Source of the DNA: Stenocarpella maydis
Taxonomy: Eukaryota > Ascomycota > Sordariomycetes > Diaporthales > Diaporthaceae
DNA length: 64,000 bases
Direction of reading: 5' to 3'
NCBI GenBank assembly: GCA_002270565.1
Contig: NQMI01000092.1
Coordinates: 124,001 to 188,000, forward strand
The first letter of the stretch is position 1. Every line of letters starts with the position of its first letter. A program made the translations under genes and the position numbers. Shown here in pieces: positions 51,442 to 62,247 of this stretch. The notes beneath the pieces were generated by a model. It did not search any database and was not told the DNA's origin. It saw nothing but the letters and a program-made list of their open reading frames with translations.

Positions 51442-53473
51442 CTATAGCTTCGCCTTGTCAACACCGTCTGTCACGCACAGCCCTCTCCGTCCATCAGGCT
51501 CCTGGTCGCTTGCCTTGAGCAGCCTTCTCAAAAGCTTTCCCGTCGGCCCTTTAGGAATGCTCTCGGTGAACTCGAGCTCGCCCAGCCACTTGTATCGGAC
51601 CTTGCGCTCTCTCACATACCCCAGCAGAGCCCTGCCCAGTTCCTCACTCGGATTTACCCCATTCTTAACCACGACATAAGCCTTCGGCTTTTCACCAGCG
51701 TACTCATCTCTGATGCCCAAGACCGCACAATCTTCAATCAGGTCATGTCCAAGTAGCAGATCTTCCAACTCTGCCGGCGGAACCTGTATCCCCTTCACCT
51801 TGATCATCTCTTTTATACGATCCTCGATATGCAAGAGTCCTTCTCCATCTATGTGCCCCAAGTCTCCGGTGTGCAAATAACCCTCCCCGTCAAACGACTC
51901 CGCCGTAGCCTCCGGGTTCCCGAGGTACCCCATCGCGATCTGCGGGCCGCGGGCGCAGATCTCGCCCGTCTCGCCCGGGCCGAGCAGCCTCGTCGCATCA
52001 GCCAGGTCGACCACCCTTGCCTCAGTATTAGCGACGAGCTTGCCCCCGGTGTGCGCGTAGCGGTACTCAAAGTGCGACGGCGGGTGCGACGAGATGCACG
52101 CCGTCGACTCGGTGGCCCCGTAGCCCTGCCTGAACCCGGTCCCCGGGAACCTCGCCTCGAGGAGGCGCAGTATCTCGGGGCTCATGGGCGCCGAGCCGGA
52201 CGAGAACCTCTTGACGACGGCGCGCAGCCGCGGCAGGTAGGCCTCGACCGCGGGGTCGCGCACGATGCGGATGAGGATGGGCGGCACAAGGATGAGCTCC
52301 TCGATGCGGTGGGCGATGATGGTCTCGAGCATGGCGCCCATCCTGAACTGCGGCAGCATGAAGCACTCGCCGTTCATGAGGACCGGGTACGTGATGAAGC
52401 GGACAAGGCCCGTGATCTGCAGCATTTAGGGTCAGCTTTCAAAGATCCATGGAAGGGGTTTCATCCAAACACAGCGTGGATCGGGCCATAGTGTGGCTAT
52501 GGAATTTGAGACATACATAAGTCTCCGGGAGGGGATTTCTTATTCCAAAGGGTGTTAAAAAGAAATGAAAAAAAAAAATTTAAAACAAAAAAGACTCCAG
52601 AAGCTACTTACGTGGAAGAGCGGCATCACCGCGATGGTCCGATATTGCCCGTCCGCGGGGAGGAGCTGGAGCTGTCTCAGTTGGAGGCACTGCGCGATGA
52701 CATTGTGGTGGGACAACATGACCGCCTTCGGGTAACCAGTTGTGCCCGAGCTGAAGTTGAGGTAACCGCAGATGTCTTTGTTGGTCTTGCCGCATGGTAT
52801 ATGGTATACCTCTGCAGGTGGCAAGAAGTATGCTTGTTCAATCAAGTCTTGTACGCTCTTGAATCCCGGTGCTCTTCCTTCAAGTAGCAAAATGTGCGAC
52901 GCAGGAATGCCCGCCTCCTTGGCCGCGGCAACAGCTGCCTCGATAGACCCAGGTAAAGTTACCAGGACTTTGGTGTCGGCAGTCTTGAGGGCATGTATCA
53001 TCTCCTCCGTGCCATGCGAAGGAGATGCGCCGTTGATTCTGCCCCCTGGAGAGGGCCACCTGTCAGCATTCCCAGACTGCGACTTGTCACCTCGGCTCTC
53101 CCACGCTTACTCACCAACTCGTATGGTGGCCCATAATGCGACAGCGTACCACACGGTGTTGGTGCTGAAGATGGAGACAGTTTGTCCGGCTTTGAGGCCA
53201 TATTCCCCCACAAGGACTGTGCTCAGGATGACGGCTTTTGCCTTGACTTGAACAAAGTCAAGTCGCTCCTTGGTTACGGCATTGTTGTATGCACCAATGA
53301 CTGCGCTGGAAGTATTCCGAAGGGGAACACCCTCTCCAGATTCAAACAGCCACTCCCAAGTCGTCACATTGTCCGGAACTATAACACCCACATCAGTCAG
53401 CTGCCCTCCTCGACAGATTGCTTCCCAGGGACTCACTATCAATATCAGGGTGCGGAGACTTCCAGATTGTCAT
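51442..53473 (-). CDS. Peroxisomal acyl-CoA synthetase / 4-coumarate:CoA ligase-like enzyme
   Basis: Model: complement(join(51442..52416, 52612..53045, 53115..53378, 53437..53473)), 569 aa. Exon 1 is only 37 nt (MTIWKSPHPDID); joined to exon 2 it gives DIDIPDNVTTWEWLF, a typical N-terminus of this family. ANL-superfamily motifs follow in order: FSSGTTGYPKAVMLSHHN (P-loop, about residue 198), RQGYGATES, LHTGDLGHID, DRIKEMIKVKG and GPTGKLLRR (the catalytic Lys). It would activate a carboxylic acid with ATP and CoA. The protein ends in ...DKAKL, and AKL is an accepted PTS1 peroxisome signal. Introns are 58, 69 and 195 bp, the last with an A-rich tract. Substrate (fatty, aromatic or polyketide acid) unknown. 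Convergent with the carrier gene, 116 bp away. Confidence 0.92.
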
Positions 53474-54228
53474 ACTTGCTGCCGTGTGTTGTGCTCGTTC
53501 TTTTCTCGTGTCAAATTTCCGCTGTTTGCCGGTGGAGTGTCCAAAAAGACAAATGCCATGTCCAAACACCGGCAGAACTAAATGTACCGGGATTGCTGGC
53601 AGGCGGGTGCGGAGTTGCTGGTTCGAGCTAACGGGGGGCGACGCTGGGAGATGCCTCGGTACAAGATCTACAGAGTCCACCCCGGCCAACGACTATGTCA
53701 TTAATTCTTCCTTTTCGTGAAGAACAATTTGATTTGGTGTGGAAGTTTGAAGTACTGAAGTAGCTCAATTTTCACGCTCTCAATCTGCGTGCCGTCTCTG
53801 TGTCGAAGCGTTGGCACGGCCCATTTCTCATATATTAGATGTGGGAATTATGGGGGTGGACTTTGAGGTTATTAGTGGGCCATACTTGTCCCAGTGCCGA
53901 ATTCCTGTCTCATTCCGAGATTTGGTAATGTGCAATACACTATGGTATCTGGAATATCCCGACTAAGATATTACATGGAAGTGAACGCCTTCAGGGTGGT
54001 CTTTGATGCGCTGTGCTTTGTTGCTTGCTTCACCACAGAATTTCGAAATTTCCCACTTGCCTCTTTAGCATCTATCTAGTCTACTTCAGCTGCTAATCTG
54101 ATCGTCTGCTCATGTTTTTCTCTCTTCGAATTATTATCGTAGGAGCCATAGTTCCGCCTCACCGTTCAGCGTTCCATGTTTCCATCAACGCGTTTCCGTT
54201 CTCTTCATGATACAATATATATCCAAGT
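53474..54228. other. Intergenic, no gene seen
   Basis: About 750 bp of promoter and 3' sequence between two minus-strand genes. AT-richer than the coding DNA; nothing else recognised. Confidence 0.5.
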
Positions 54229-55737
54229 CTACGGCCAACTGTGCGATCGAATACCCTTCAGACGCAAGTCGCGGAAGACGCCATATGAATACTCTAGGTC
54301 ACCGTACTGTTCAACAGGCAGGTCACCCCATGGGGCCCCTGGGCCAGCCAAGGGCTGGTAGGCAACATCTAGGGAGAAGACAAACAGGTTAGCGACTGGC
54401 GAGCTTGGAGAAGTGAAGGACAAAACAGGGAAGCATTGCGACGGCTTACGGTGTTCGAACATTAATTCATCAATATGCGCACTGGCGCCGCCGTTCGCCG
54501 GGTCGTCACCTAGTAGGCTCTTGATCAAGGGTATTTCTATCGGGGCCATGTCGATATCAATCTTGATCACGAAGAAATCTGCCGGTTTGGAGATGCGCTT
54601 GATGATATCCACAGTGTTTAACTTGTCGCCATCGTCCATAGTCAGCGGCGCATTGATAAGATTATAGATGCCCACAAGCTCCGGTGGCAGCTGGGTCTGG
54701 GCGTAGGCAGGGTCCAGGGGCACAACTTCCACGGCGATATACTTGCTGAAAGGCTGGCCGCGGTCGTGATACGTCCCGTAAAAGTACCTCCCGCTCGCGG
54801 CACTCGGGTTCGCAACGACATTGGGCCCTCCCCACTCGCCAAAGTACGACGAGCCGAGGTCCATGAAGATATTTTGGGGCTTCTCATATATGGTCATCTT
54901 TGTCTGAGAGTCCCGGATGGGCGTCAGGTGCGAGTGCCACGGCGGGATTCCGTGCGGTCTCCACAGTTTCCTTTTCGACTCATCGGCGAGCTCAATTGGC
55001 GAAGTGGCCTTGAGGTCGTATGCATACGGCGCGAAACCCATTGGCATAATAGCCTCTTTGCTCTGTCCCATGTGGTCGCCGTTGTAGTTGGGCATTGACA
55101 GCGTCAGCTCGCCGCAAAAGCCGTCAAAGGGGTCACGCAACATGCCCCACAGAGGCTCAATTAGCTGCACGCCGCGGCCTTTCTTGGAAGGGAGAAACGT
55201 ATCGAGCTTGGCGTCGTAGCATTCCCGGCGGTAGTGCATGCGCGAGAAGAGGTGGTCTTCTGGCTCGGGCTCGGCAGGCGCCACTGTGTCGTAGTCAGAC
55301 CACTTGAGCGACGGGTCGACGCTCAGGAGGCTCTCGATTCGCCGAACAATCTTCTTGCTGTTCTCGGCGTGCTCGTGCTGATGGACCGCACTGCATATGT
55401 CGCTCTGGGCTTCCTTGATGATCGAGAACCACTGCTTCTCATATTCACTAGGCTCGTAATGCGAAAACTCCCACTTGCAATACTGCTTAGGCTGGAGCTG
55501 CTGAAGGACAGTGCTGTACCAATTCTGATGGTCCTGATGCTGCGGCTCTTGCCCGCTTGAGCCTTGGCCCTGGTCTGGGTGATCCGCCTGATATTGCTCG
55601 TAGGACTTGAACGCCTCGAGGGTTACATCCGTGTTGTGGAGGTGGGCCAGAACGAGTAGGAGAGTGAGCCCTGAGAGAACTGCCAGCGCGATACGGATGT
55701 GACCTCTATTCAGCCCCTGTTGAAATGGTGCATGCAT
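54229..55737 (-). CDS. Type II membrane protein with FkbM-like methyltransferase-type core
   Basis: Model: complement(join(54229..54368, 54450..55737)), 475 aa. I chose ATG 55737 (MHAPFQQGLNRGH); the frame stays open upstream without another ATG. A signal anchor IRIALAVLSGLTLLLVLAHL lies near residues 14-33, followed by a Gln/His-rich linker, so most of the protein should face the secretory lumen. The core has FMDLGSSYFGEWGG, VEVVPLDP and FFVIKIDIDMAPIEIPLIKS, plus DELMFEHHV made whole by the 81-bp intron, and ends YGVFRDLRLKGIRSHSWP. The DLGSS/KIDID/FEHH pattern resembles SAM-dependent FkbM-like proteins, but no firm SAM motif can be proven by eye. Such genes recur in ascomycetes without known function. 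Confidence 0.78.
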   Translation of the reverse strand: MHAPFQQGLNRGHIRIALAVLSGLTLLLVLAHLHNTDVTLEAFKSYEQYQADHPDQGQGSSGQEPQHQDHQNWYSTVLQQLQPKQYCKWEFSHYEPSEYEKQWFSIIKEAQSDICSAVHQHEHAENSKKIVRRIESLLSVDPSLKWSDYDTVAPAEPEPEDHLFSRMHYRRECYDAKLDTFLPSKKGRGVQLIEPLWGMLRDPFDGFCGELTLSMPNYNGDHMGQSKEAIMPMGFAPYAYDLKATSPIELADESKRKLWRPHGIPPWHSHLTPIRDSQTKMTIYEKPQNIFMDLGSSYFGEWGGPNVVANPSAASGRYFYGTYHDRGQPFSKYIAVEVVPLDPAYAQTQLPPELVGIYNLINAPLTMDDGDKLNTVDIIKRISKPADFFVIKIDIDMAPIEIPLIKSLLGDDPANGGASAHIDELMFEHRKPSQCFPVLSFTSPSSPVANLFVFSLDVAYQPLAGPGAPWGDLPVEQYGDLEYSYGVFRDLRLKGIRSHSWP

Positions 55738-57394
55738 GATGAATACCTGTGACGGCCTTGACAGCCAACCAAGAACTTGGACTGTCGACAATCATAGAAG
55801 CCGTGCTTGGGATCAATCTGGAGCAGTTTCTACTCGGTTTTAACTTTGAGCAGCGTGGTCAGGAAACACAACCCAATTTAGGTGACAGCTGAGACAGGCG
55901 AATATCTTGTGGTCTTAGGGGTATGGTCATATAAGACAGAAATCCAGACGTGTTTTGGAAAAGTAGCATTTCTTGTGAACCCTTTGTTCGCTTGTGCCCT
56001 CGAAGGTGGCTCAGTTGGAGAATCATTTAATTAGACATCAGTGTGGAGGCAAGACGCGCTCTAATGCAAGGTCCCGCTTTCTGGCACTGCCATCCCTAGA
56101 CAGACAACGCTTTGCAAATGGCTTCGCTGTCTCAGGCACATTAATGCCCAACAGTAACGGAACTCAAACGGCTGCATTCTGTCCGGGGGGGGGGTGTCAC
56201 CATAGGACCTTACAAATGCAAAGTCTCGGGCAGTAATGCACTACATTCCTGTATCGACAGCGCGCCGCGCGCGCCGCTAAAACTATAAAAGGGGAATAAG
56301 CACTCTAGAAATCAAGAGGAGGAAATCCAAGTTCACGCTATAGGCACACGTCAATCTGGTGAATTTTTCATTATGGTCCATTTAACTGTTTCATCCTCCA
56401 ATAATCCGATACGGGAAACTATTCCTTGGGACGTGGGGGGTGCAGTCCTTCATTTAGTCATAAACGGTCAAAGACCTGGCATTAGATAATAAACACAATG
56501 CCAATAACAGCACCGGGTTCAAAATACAATAAGTCACTAATAATGGCAGCCTCGTGAAGAGGCTAATCCAGACCAGCTTCAAGCCGCACACAGAACCATC
56601 AACACGAGTAGCTCAACGCAACTGGCAGCGGCGAATGGTAATATTTCTGGTTCATCTAGATCCCAAACCCTCAGGCTTTCTCATAAGTTTGTCACTAAGG
56701 GTCCAGACTTTATTACTTAACTATTTCACAGACTAAAGGTAACACCAAATCTTATTGTAGACCTTATATCACCATGAAGAGGATCCTGGGCATCCGGACA
56801 TGGGCTTATGAAAAAGGAAAAAAAAGGTGGAAGAGAAGCCCTTGGGGGATGGGGCAAATAAAAATACTGCGCTGACAGGAATCCAAATTGCATGTCGGAA
56901 AGTATATGTCGCATGTGGTCTTGTCCGCCCCGACTTATAAGCTGGTCTCAGACTAAACGTGTTTTGTGTGCTTTGCGAACTCAACTAACTTCCGCCGATT
57001 TGACGTGCTGAGAGCGAAGCACCATGAAATACCTACTTTCTGTCCCAAAACCTTGAAATTCCTCTCGTTAACCTCAGCCAGAAGTCGTATCTCCATAATT
57101 TAAGTAGGTCCGACGCTGCGAACTTATTTTTGGGAAGAATCTTTACCCTCCACCTTCTATTACTGACGTTATCTCGTTGGCACCGGGGATAACCCGCGCT
57201 CAGATAACGAGCAGGGGCCAGATGACACAGCAGACGTCACAGCATCGTGGCTAATCAGAGCTCCTCATCCGCGCAGGACAGGAAAAACAGAGACACAGCC
57301 AACAACACACCATCCTCAGAGCCTGGCATCTTCATTGTACTGCAAGAGCAGTATCAGGCCTAGAAGACGTCAGCACTTTCTCCGAGGCAGCACC
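55738..57394. other. Intergenic, no gene seen
   Basis: About 1.7 kb divergent spacer. It includes a G10 run (56185-56194) and a GC-alternating patch (GCGCGCCGCGCGCG) near 56260-56273. No coding frame is convincing. Confidence 0.5.
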
Positions 57395-58186
57395 ATGTCG
57401 TGTAGGTCACCCTGTCCTCCCCCCCCCCTGCCGGGCGGTTCCACCCGTTGCATGTGCTCTGACGCGTGGCTTGGCACTAAATCCCCGACAGTTCTCAATT
57501 CCTCTGCAAAGCTCGTGCACTCCTCTAAGCTGCCGGATGGGGTTACGCAGAAGCAAGGAATTGCGATGCTTCAGGATCACGAGTTCTTTCTGTCTTGCGA
57601 CCCGCATATGCAAAAGTTTGAGGCCCTTGGCCAGGTGTCCGCCCCAGAGCTGCCAGAGGGCATCCAACCACTGGGCCCGACGACGCTGTACAATGTGACT
57701 GACATTGTTGAAACCCTGCCGAAGGGTCTCTGGAGCTCAAATGTGGAGTCGAGCTACGAGTTCACAGACTTCGACCTGGGAACCTTTTGTCTCTTGAAGA
57801 GCCCTATGAATGTGGTTATGCATACGTACTGGTCCATTGAGGAGAAGGATGGCGGCCTGGAGCTGGTAGAGACTTGCGAGATCAAGTGCTCCAGGCTTCT
57901 GATTGGCATCGTCAAATCTCTCAATGAGGGCGGATGTAAGTACAAACGCACATTTTTGCCCTGCAACTCCGGGACAAAGTTGGCCCTCACTTCCCACCAC
58001 TGAGCACTCAGGGTGCTCCCGAGACATCCGGTAGTTGTCGTCGTGATTGATGGAATTTACAACGATTACGGCTGACGAACAACCCACACAGGGGCCAAAA
58101 TTCATGCCAAAATGCTGGATCGACTCAGGAATGAAGTGGAAGGAACAGAAGGAAGTGAGATTTCTTCGTCAACGATAAACGGCTGA
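57395..58186 (+). CDS. DUF7053-domain protein (SRPBCC-like fold)
   Basis: Preferred model: join(57395..57401, 57492..57935, 58092..58186), 181 aa. A 7-nt first exon joins to give MSFLNSSAKLVHSSKLPDGV, which fits the family's usual short start; reading straight through would add 30 proline- and cysteine-rich residues from a poly-C tract, which I take to be intron. The DUF7053 core has IAMLQDHEFFLSCDPHMQKF, YNVTDIVETLPKGLW, SYEFTDFDLGTFCLLKSP and HTYWSIEEKDGGLELVETCE. The 156-bp second intron restores a split Trp codon (EGGWAKIHAKML), a family hallmark. The fold is thought to be a lipid-binding-like cavity; no ligand is known. Introns one and two are in phase with standard ends. Confidence 0.78.
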
Positions 58187-60813
58187 CTGCTAATTCACCC
58201 ATAGAGTAATAAAGAACAGACTCAAGCTGGACAGAACCGGTCCCATACGCCTGGCTTTTCGTTATAGACTGCATATCTGCTTCATACGAGGCTCCAGTGG
58301 AATGGAGCTCACCACGGGGATTTCCTAGGTGACAGCAGCGATAACACGGCCATTTCAAGATGCGTCCTGAATACAAACTAGTTACTTTCCCTCAAGCCAT
58401 GCACGACATGTCACTATAGGTTCGGAATACTGCAAACGGCCAGTCCGACCTCGCCTTCCTGATATGAGGGCTTTCTTGAGACTGCTTCAATACGCATTTC
58501 TTTTCCTACTATCTGCTATAACACAACTACTTCCTCGTCTATGTAACGGCATGACAGCTTCCAAGATTGTCCCGGTTATCTGTGTGAACAGTACAGGGCA
58601 AAGTCAGTTGATCGTGAGTATCAGAGTGGAGACACTGAGACGCAAATTATAGAAGTGGTCCACTTCCTGATAAGCCACATTGAAACTTATTATAATAATA
58701 TTAAAAAGATCTTAAATATAAGAAAAAATTAATAGATTATTCAGTTATTTAAGAGTAGTAATAAGAAAGAGGTATATAGTAGTATTATGAGTTTTATGTA
58801 GGAGTCTGGGAAGAGGAGTTGGAAACCCTAGACAGTGGATAGTTTGAACAAAACGGTGCTGAAGCCCTAGCTGACTAGGCTCAGTCTGCTCAAGCGTGAA
58901 GGTCGGAAACACAGAGACCCGCCTGGGAATTTCTGTGTCTCGATGCAAGCTGCTGGAGCCACTCTCACGTTCGGGCCGCACTTGCTGCATAGTGTTCACC
59001 TCCGCACGTGGCGACTCCGGGAGGTGCTCGATGCCACCAATGTCATGTCAGGACGGTTCAGCCATCCACGGTCTGTGCAAACTTAAATGTACCGTGCGCC
59101 TCCATGATGTTCTCAGACATCAAAACGCATGGCCTGTGTTTTACACCACACTGCGATCCGTGAACCCTGTCCATCCCAGAATTCGGATAGACCACGGCGA
59201 TCTGTCACTTGCGGATCTCATCCGGTTTGTCACAAAGGTACAGACTGATATAGTTGCAAATATGCCAAGCCCTCCCGGTTGCGCGTGCGGGGGATTTATA
59301 CCGGGGACCCAAGGGCATCGCCACTTTTAGCTGTCAGACCCTGGTGCGTGCTGTGAGCTCGAGCTGGCCTGGCGGTCGTTGCTGTCACACCCTAAGCGTG
59401 TCTTCGGAATAGTGTACACTACATAGTGGTTCAGTATTCCTGACTAAGTTGCCTTCAAAATGCTGGTTAATGTGCAGCTCATGTTCCAGAAAAACAGGGT
59501 CGTGTGTCGACGGCCTTACCCTTCTTGGGGGGGTTACCGCAGGAGATAAGATTGGGGGGGGGGGCCCTTGTTCAATGTCAAGGAACCTAGGCCAATAGCA
59601 ATTTGATCTCATGCGGCACCACGGAGCACACTAGTAATGCCGGCATAGGGGAATATTATAGCTGGGCGTGTCCTAAGCTGTCAGTTATTTCAGCTTCTGC
59701 AACTACTGTGCACTTCAACACGTGGACTCGTGCGCAGCTTTGTAGATGACCTGGTAAGCAGTGGTCCTGACGGTCTGGTAAAATGTCGTGCCGGTGGTCC
59801 CTGAGTACCGCCCCCAAACACTCGGTGGGCTTGCTGCTCGGGTGCCCTGATTTACACTACACTATTATCGAGGACCTCCGGCATGCTGCTGACGACGACA
59901 GGCAAGACCCACCCACCCACACTGTCCTCAAATTTCACAACCGCCGATCTCCAAAGCGCGATGGTCTCTGGTAGGACTGGCCAGCATCGCCAAGCGTTGC
60001 GCCAGTGACTCCCTCCCACGCCTAGTACAGTAGCTCCCCTGGCTTCCCCGAAGCACCCACCCCTGCCATCGAGGCTACCAATGTCTAGACGAGCCTGGCG
60101 ACCTAATAACCATGATTCTCTGATCAATCTTGAACTGCTTGTCCGTGCGCTCTTTGCGGTTGTGGTGAGATCGGCCAATTGTCTCGCGGAGGGGCCCGCA
60201 CGGATACACGAGGTTGCATCCCCTAACGTGCCACTGTCACATTTTACTACTAGCCGCCCCGTCGAGTTGCGCACACCTTTTCCTTCGAAAAGGGCAGTGC
60301 CGTGAGGATTTTCTGGTTTTGGTGGGTTTGATGCCCTTGCATTAGTATTAGTGTTCCTGCTTCAGGAATGCCTGGGCTTGAGCGACAGGGAGACCGGCAG
60401 ACCGGGGGGGTTCTCTGGCTCTGATCTGCGCTCCTCAACACGACTACCCCAGACAAGCCTTGACAAGCTCGTCACCCAGTTTTATGACCTGTCGGATCGT
60501 GTTGCGGAATTTAGATAGCGTTGTACCAGGGAAAGATCGTCCCCGTCGGTCGACTGACTCGCTGCCGGGCCCAGGATGCTTGGGCAAAACGGCACTTGTG
60601 CCCCCCTAGAAGAACAGTGCCCGCGCACCCAAACTCGACCTATCTTCACATCTATTGCCATCCCGACAGCATGTTACATAGCTATGGGCCACAGCAGCCC
60701 AAGGCCGATCCCACCGTCCTCTCGCAGACGCATCTGAGCATCAGGACCCAGCCAGCGGAGGCTCCGCCCCCCTTGACCGCAAATACCGAACAAGAAAAGA
60801 AGCCATCCCGCAG
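58187..60813. other. Gene-poor spacer with an AT-rich patch
   Basis: About 2.6 kb without a supportable gene. A candidate 62-codon frame at 58464 starts with a hydrophobic segment but has no further support. A short TA-rich patch lies at about 58676-58800. G11 run at 59554-59564. The last 250 bp upstream of 60814 form the next promoter. Confidence 0.45.
58676..58800. repeat. Short AT-rich patch, RIP-like
   Basis: About 125 bp of A/T runs and TA steps with no CpG, like the island at 26781-27054. Possibly a decayed repeat; too short to classify. Confidence 0.45.
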
Positions 60814-62105
60814 ATGGCCAACGACATGGCGGCCGAGCAGGGCCCTCTTGTGTCGGACCAGACATCGTGGCAGGCCACCAGGCCTCTGGTTCGCGCGGCC
60901 GTCGCTGCCATAATCATCGATACACTCATCGTCGCGGCGAAGACCTTCTCGAGGCTCAGCATTGCCAAGCTGCGTTTCTGGTGGGACGACTTCTGGATCG
61001 TCCTGGGCTATGTCCTGCTCATGCCCCTATGTGGTCTGGCCCTGGCCATGGTGCAAGTTGAGACTGAGTGGAGCAACGAGGACCGCATCATTGTGAGCCT
61101 CGAGGAGAACGCGATCCTGCTCAAGAGCATATACGCCCTGCTGCAGTTCTTGCTCGCATCGTATGCGGCCACGAGATTCTCCATCCTCGCCCTTTACCTG
61201 CGCATCTTCTCCGACAAGAACTTGAGAAACGCCATCTGGGCCGTGACAGCCTTTGTCACCCTGCAGTGGCTCGGTTTCGCAGTCACTTCTGTATTCCAAT
61301 GCACACCGGTATATCATTTCTGGGACAGGTCCGTTGAGGGCACGTGTGTGTAAGTGCAGCTCTTGTCATGTCGCCTCATGTTCTGTGCACCGTACCTGGG
61401 CAGCAGGTAGTTAACACATCCTAGGGATGTCGACAAGTTCTACCGCTCCGTAACACCTTTTAATCTGGCGGTCGATGTGGTTTTGGTTCTCATGCCGCTG
61501 CCTACGGTCTGGCGACTGAAGGCGAGCAACACGCGCAAATGGGCTCTTACGCTCTTGTTCGGGATTGGCATCGCGGCGCTGGTGGCCTCGGCAGTCAGGC
61601 TTTCCGTTTATGAAAGATACACGGCCAAGTACATCGCACCGAGCTACACGAACGTCATGGTCATGTGGCTCGTGATCGAGCCTTCCATCTACCTCATTGC
61701 TGCCTGCCTTCCAGCCATGCACGTGAGTAGCGTTGGCCCTGCCCAGTTTGTCTGTCCACTAATCTGACACTTTTGTAGCACATTATCGCGGCCGTGGTTC
61801 CCCGAAGGGTCGCGGACTGGATGTCAGATCGCATGGCAAGGATGAGCAGGCTTCAAGGCACGGTTTTGGGCCGAAGTAAGACCGGGGCCTCGATGACGAG
61901 TGACTCTCGCGGCCTGACGGACGATACCGAAGTGGTACTGGAGTTGGGAGCAGGTATCCCAAACAAGGCTCGCGTCGAGGTGGTACCTGACGAGCACAAG
62001 GTGGTTACGGACCCATGGATGGAAAACCAAGGCATCGTGGTAACAACTGACTTCAAAGTCGAAGTCAGCCAAGAAGATCGTATTGAACGGGTCATTGGCT
62101 TTTGA
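60814..62105 (+). CDS. PTH11-like seven-TM protein (fungal rhodopsin domain)
   Basis: Model: join(60814..61349, 61425..61722, 61779..62105), 386 aa, start at ATG 60814 (MANDMAAEQGPL). Seven membrane spans can be traced: AAVAAIIIDTLIVAAKTF, FWIVLGYVLLMPLCGLALAM, ILLKSIYALLQFLLASYAA, AVTAFVTLQWLGFAVTSVFQ, FNLAVDVVLVLMPLPTVWRL, LTLLFGIGIAALVASAVRLS and VMWLVIEPSIYLIAACLPAM. The family motif FWWDDFWIVLGY, the CTPVYHFWD loop with Cys pairing and the VLMPLPTVWRLK turn fit the Rhod_dom/PTH11-type group. The hydrophilic C-terminal tail is about 110 aa. Members act in surface sensing in plant pathogens, but most have unknown ligands. No CFEM domain is present. Convergent with the MFS gene. Confidence 0.88.
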
Positions 62106-62247
62106 ACAACTGCGGCTGCAAGCAAAGTACTGCAGCATTTGCGCTCGAGGTTTAATGTTAGCACTAAACCTCCTCATCTTTCGAGCTCAGGTAGCAACGT
62201 TGATCCCATTTTTGGCCTAGGCCGCATTGCAATCATACGAGGAACTC

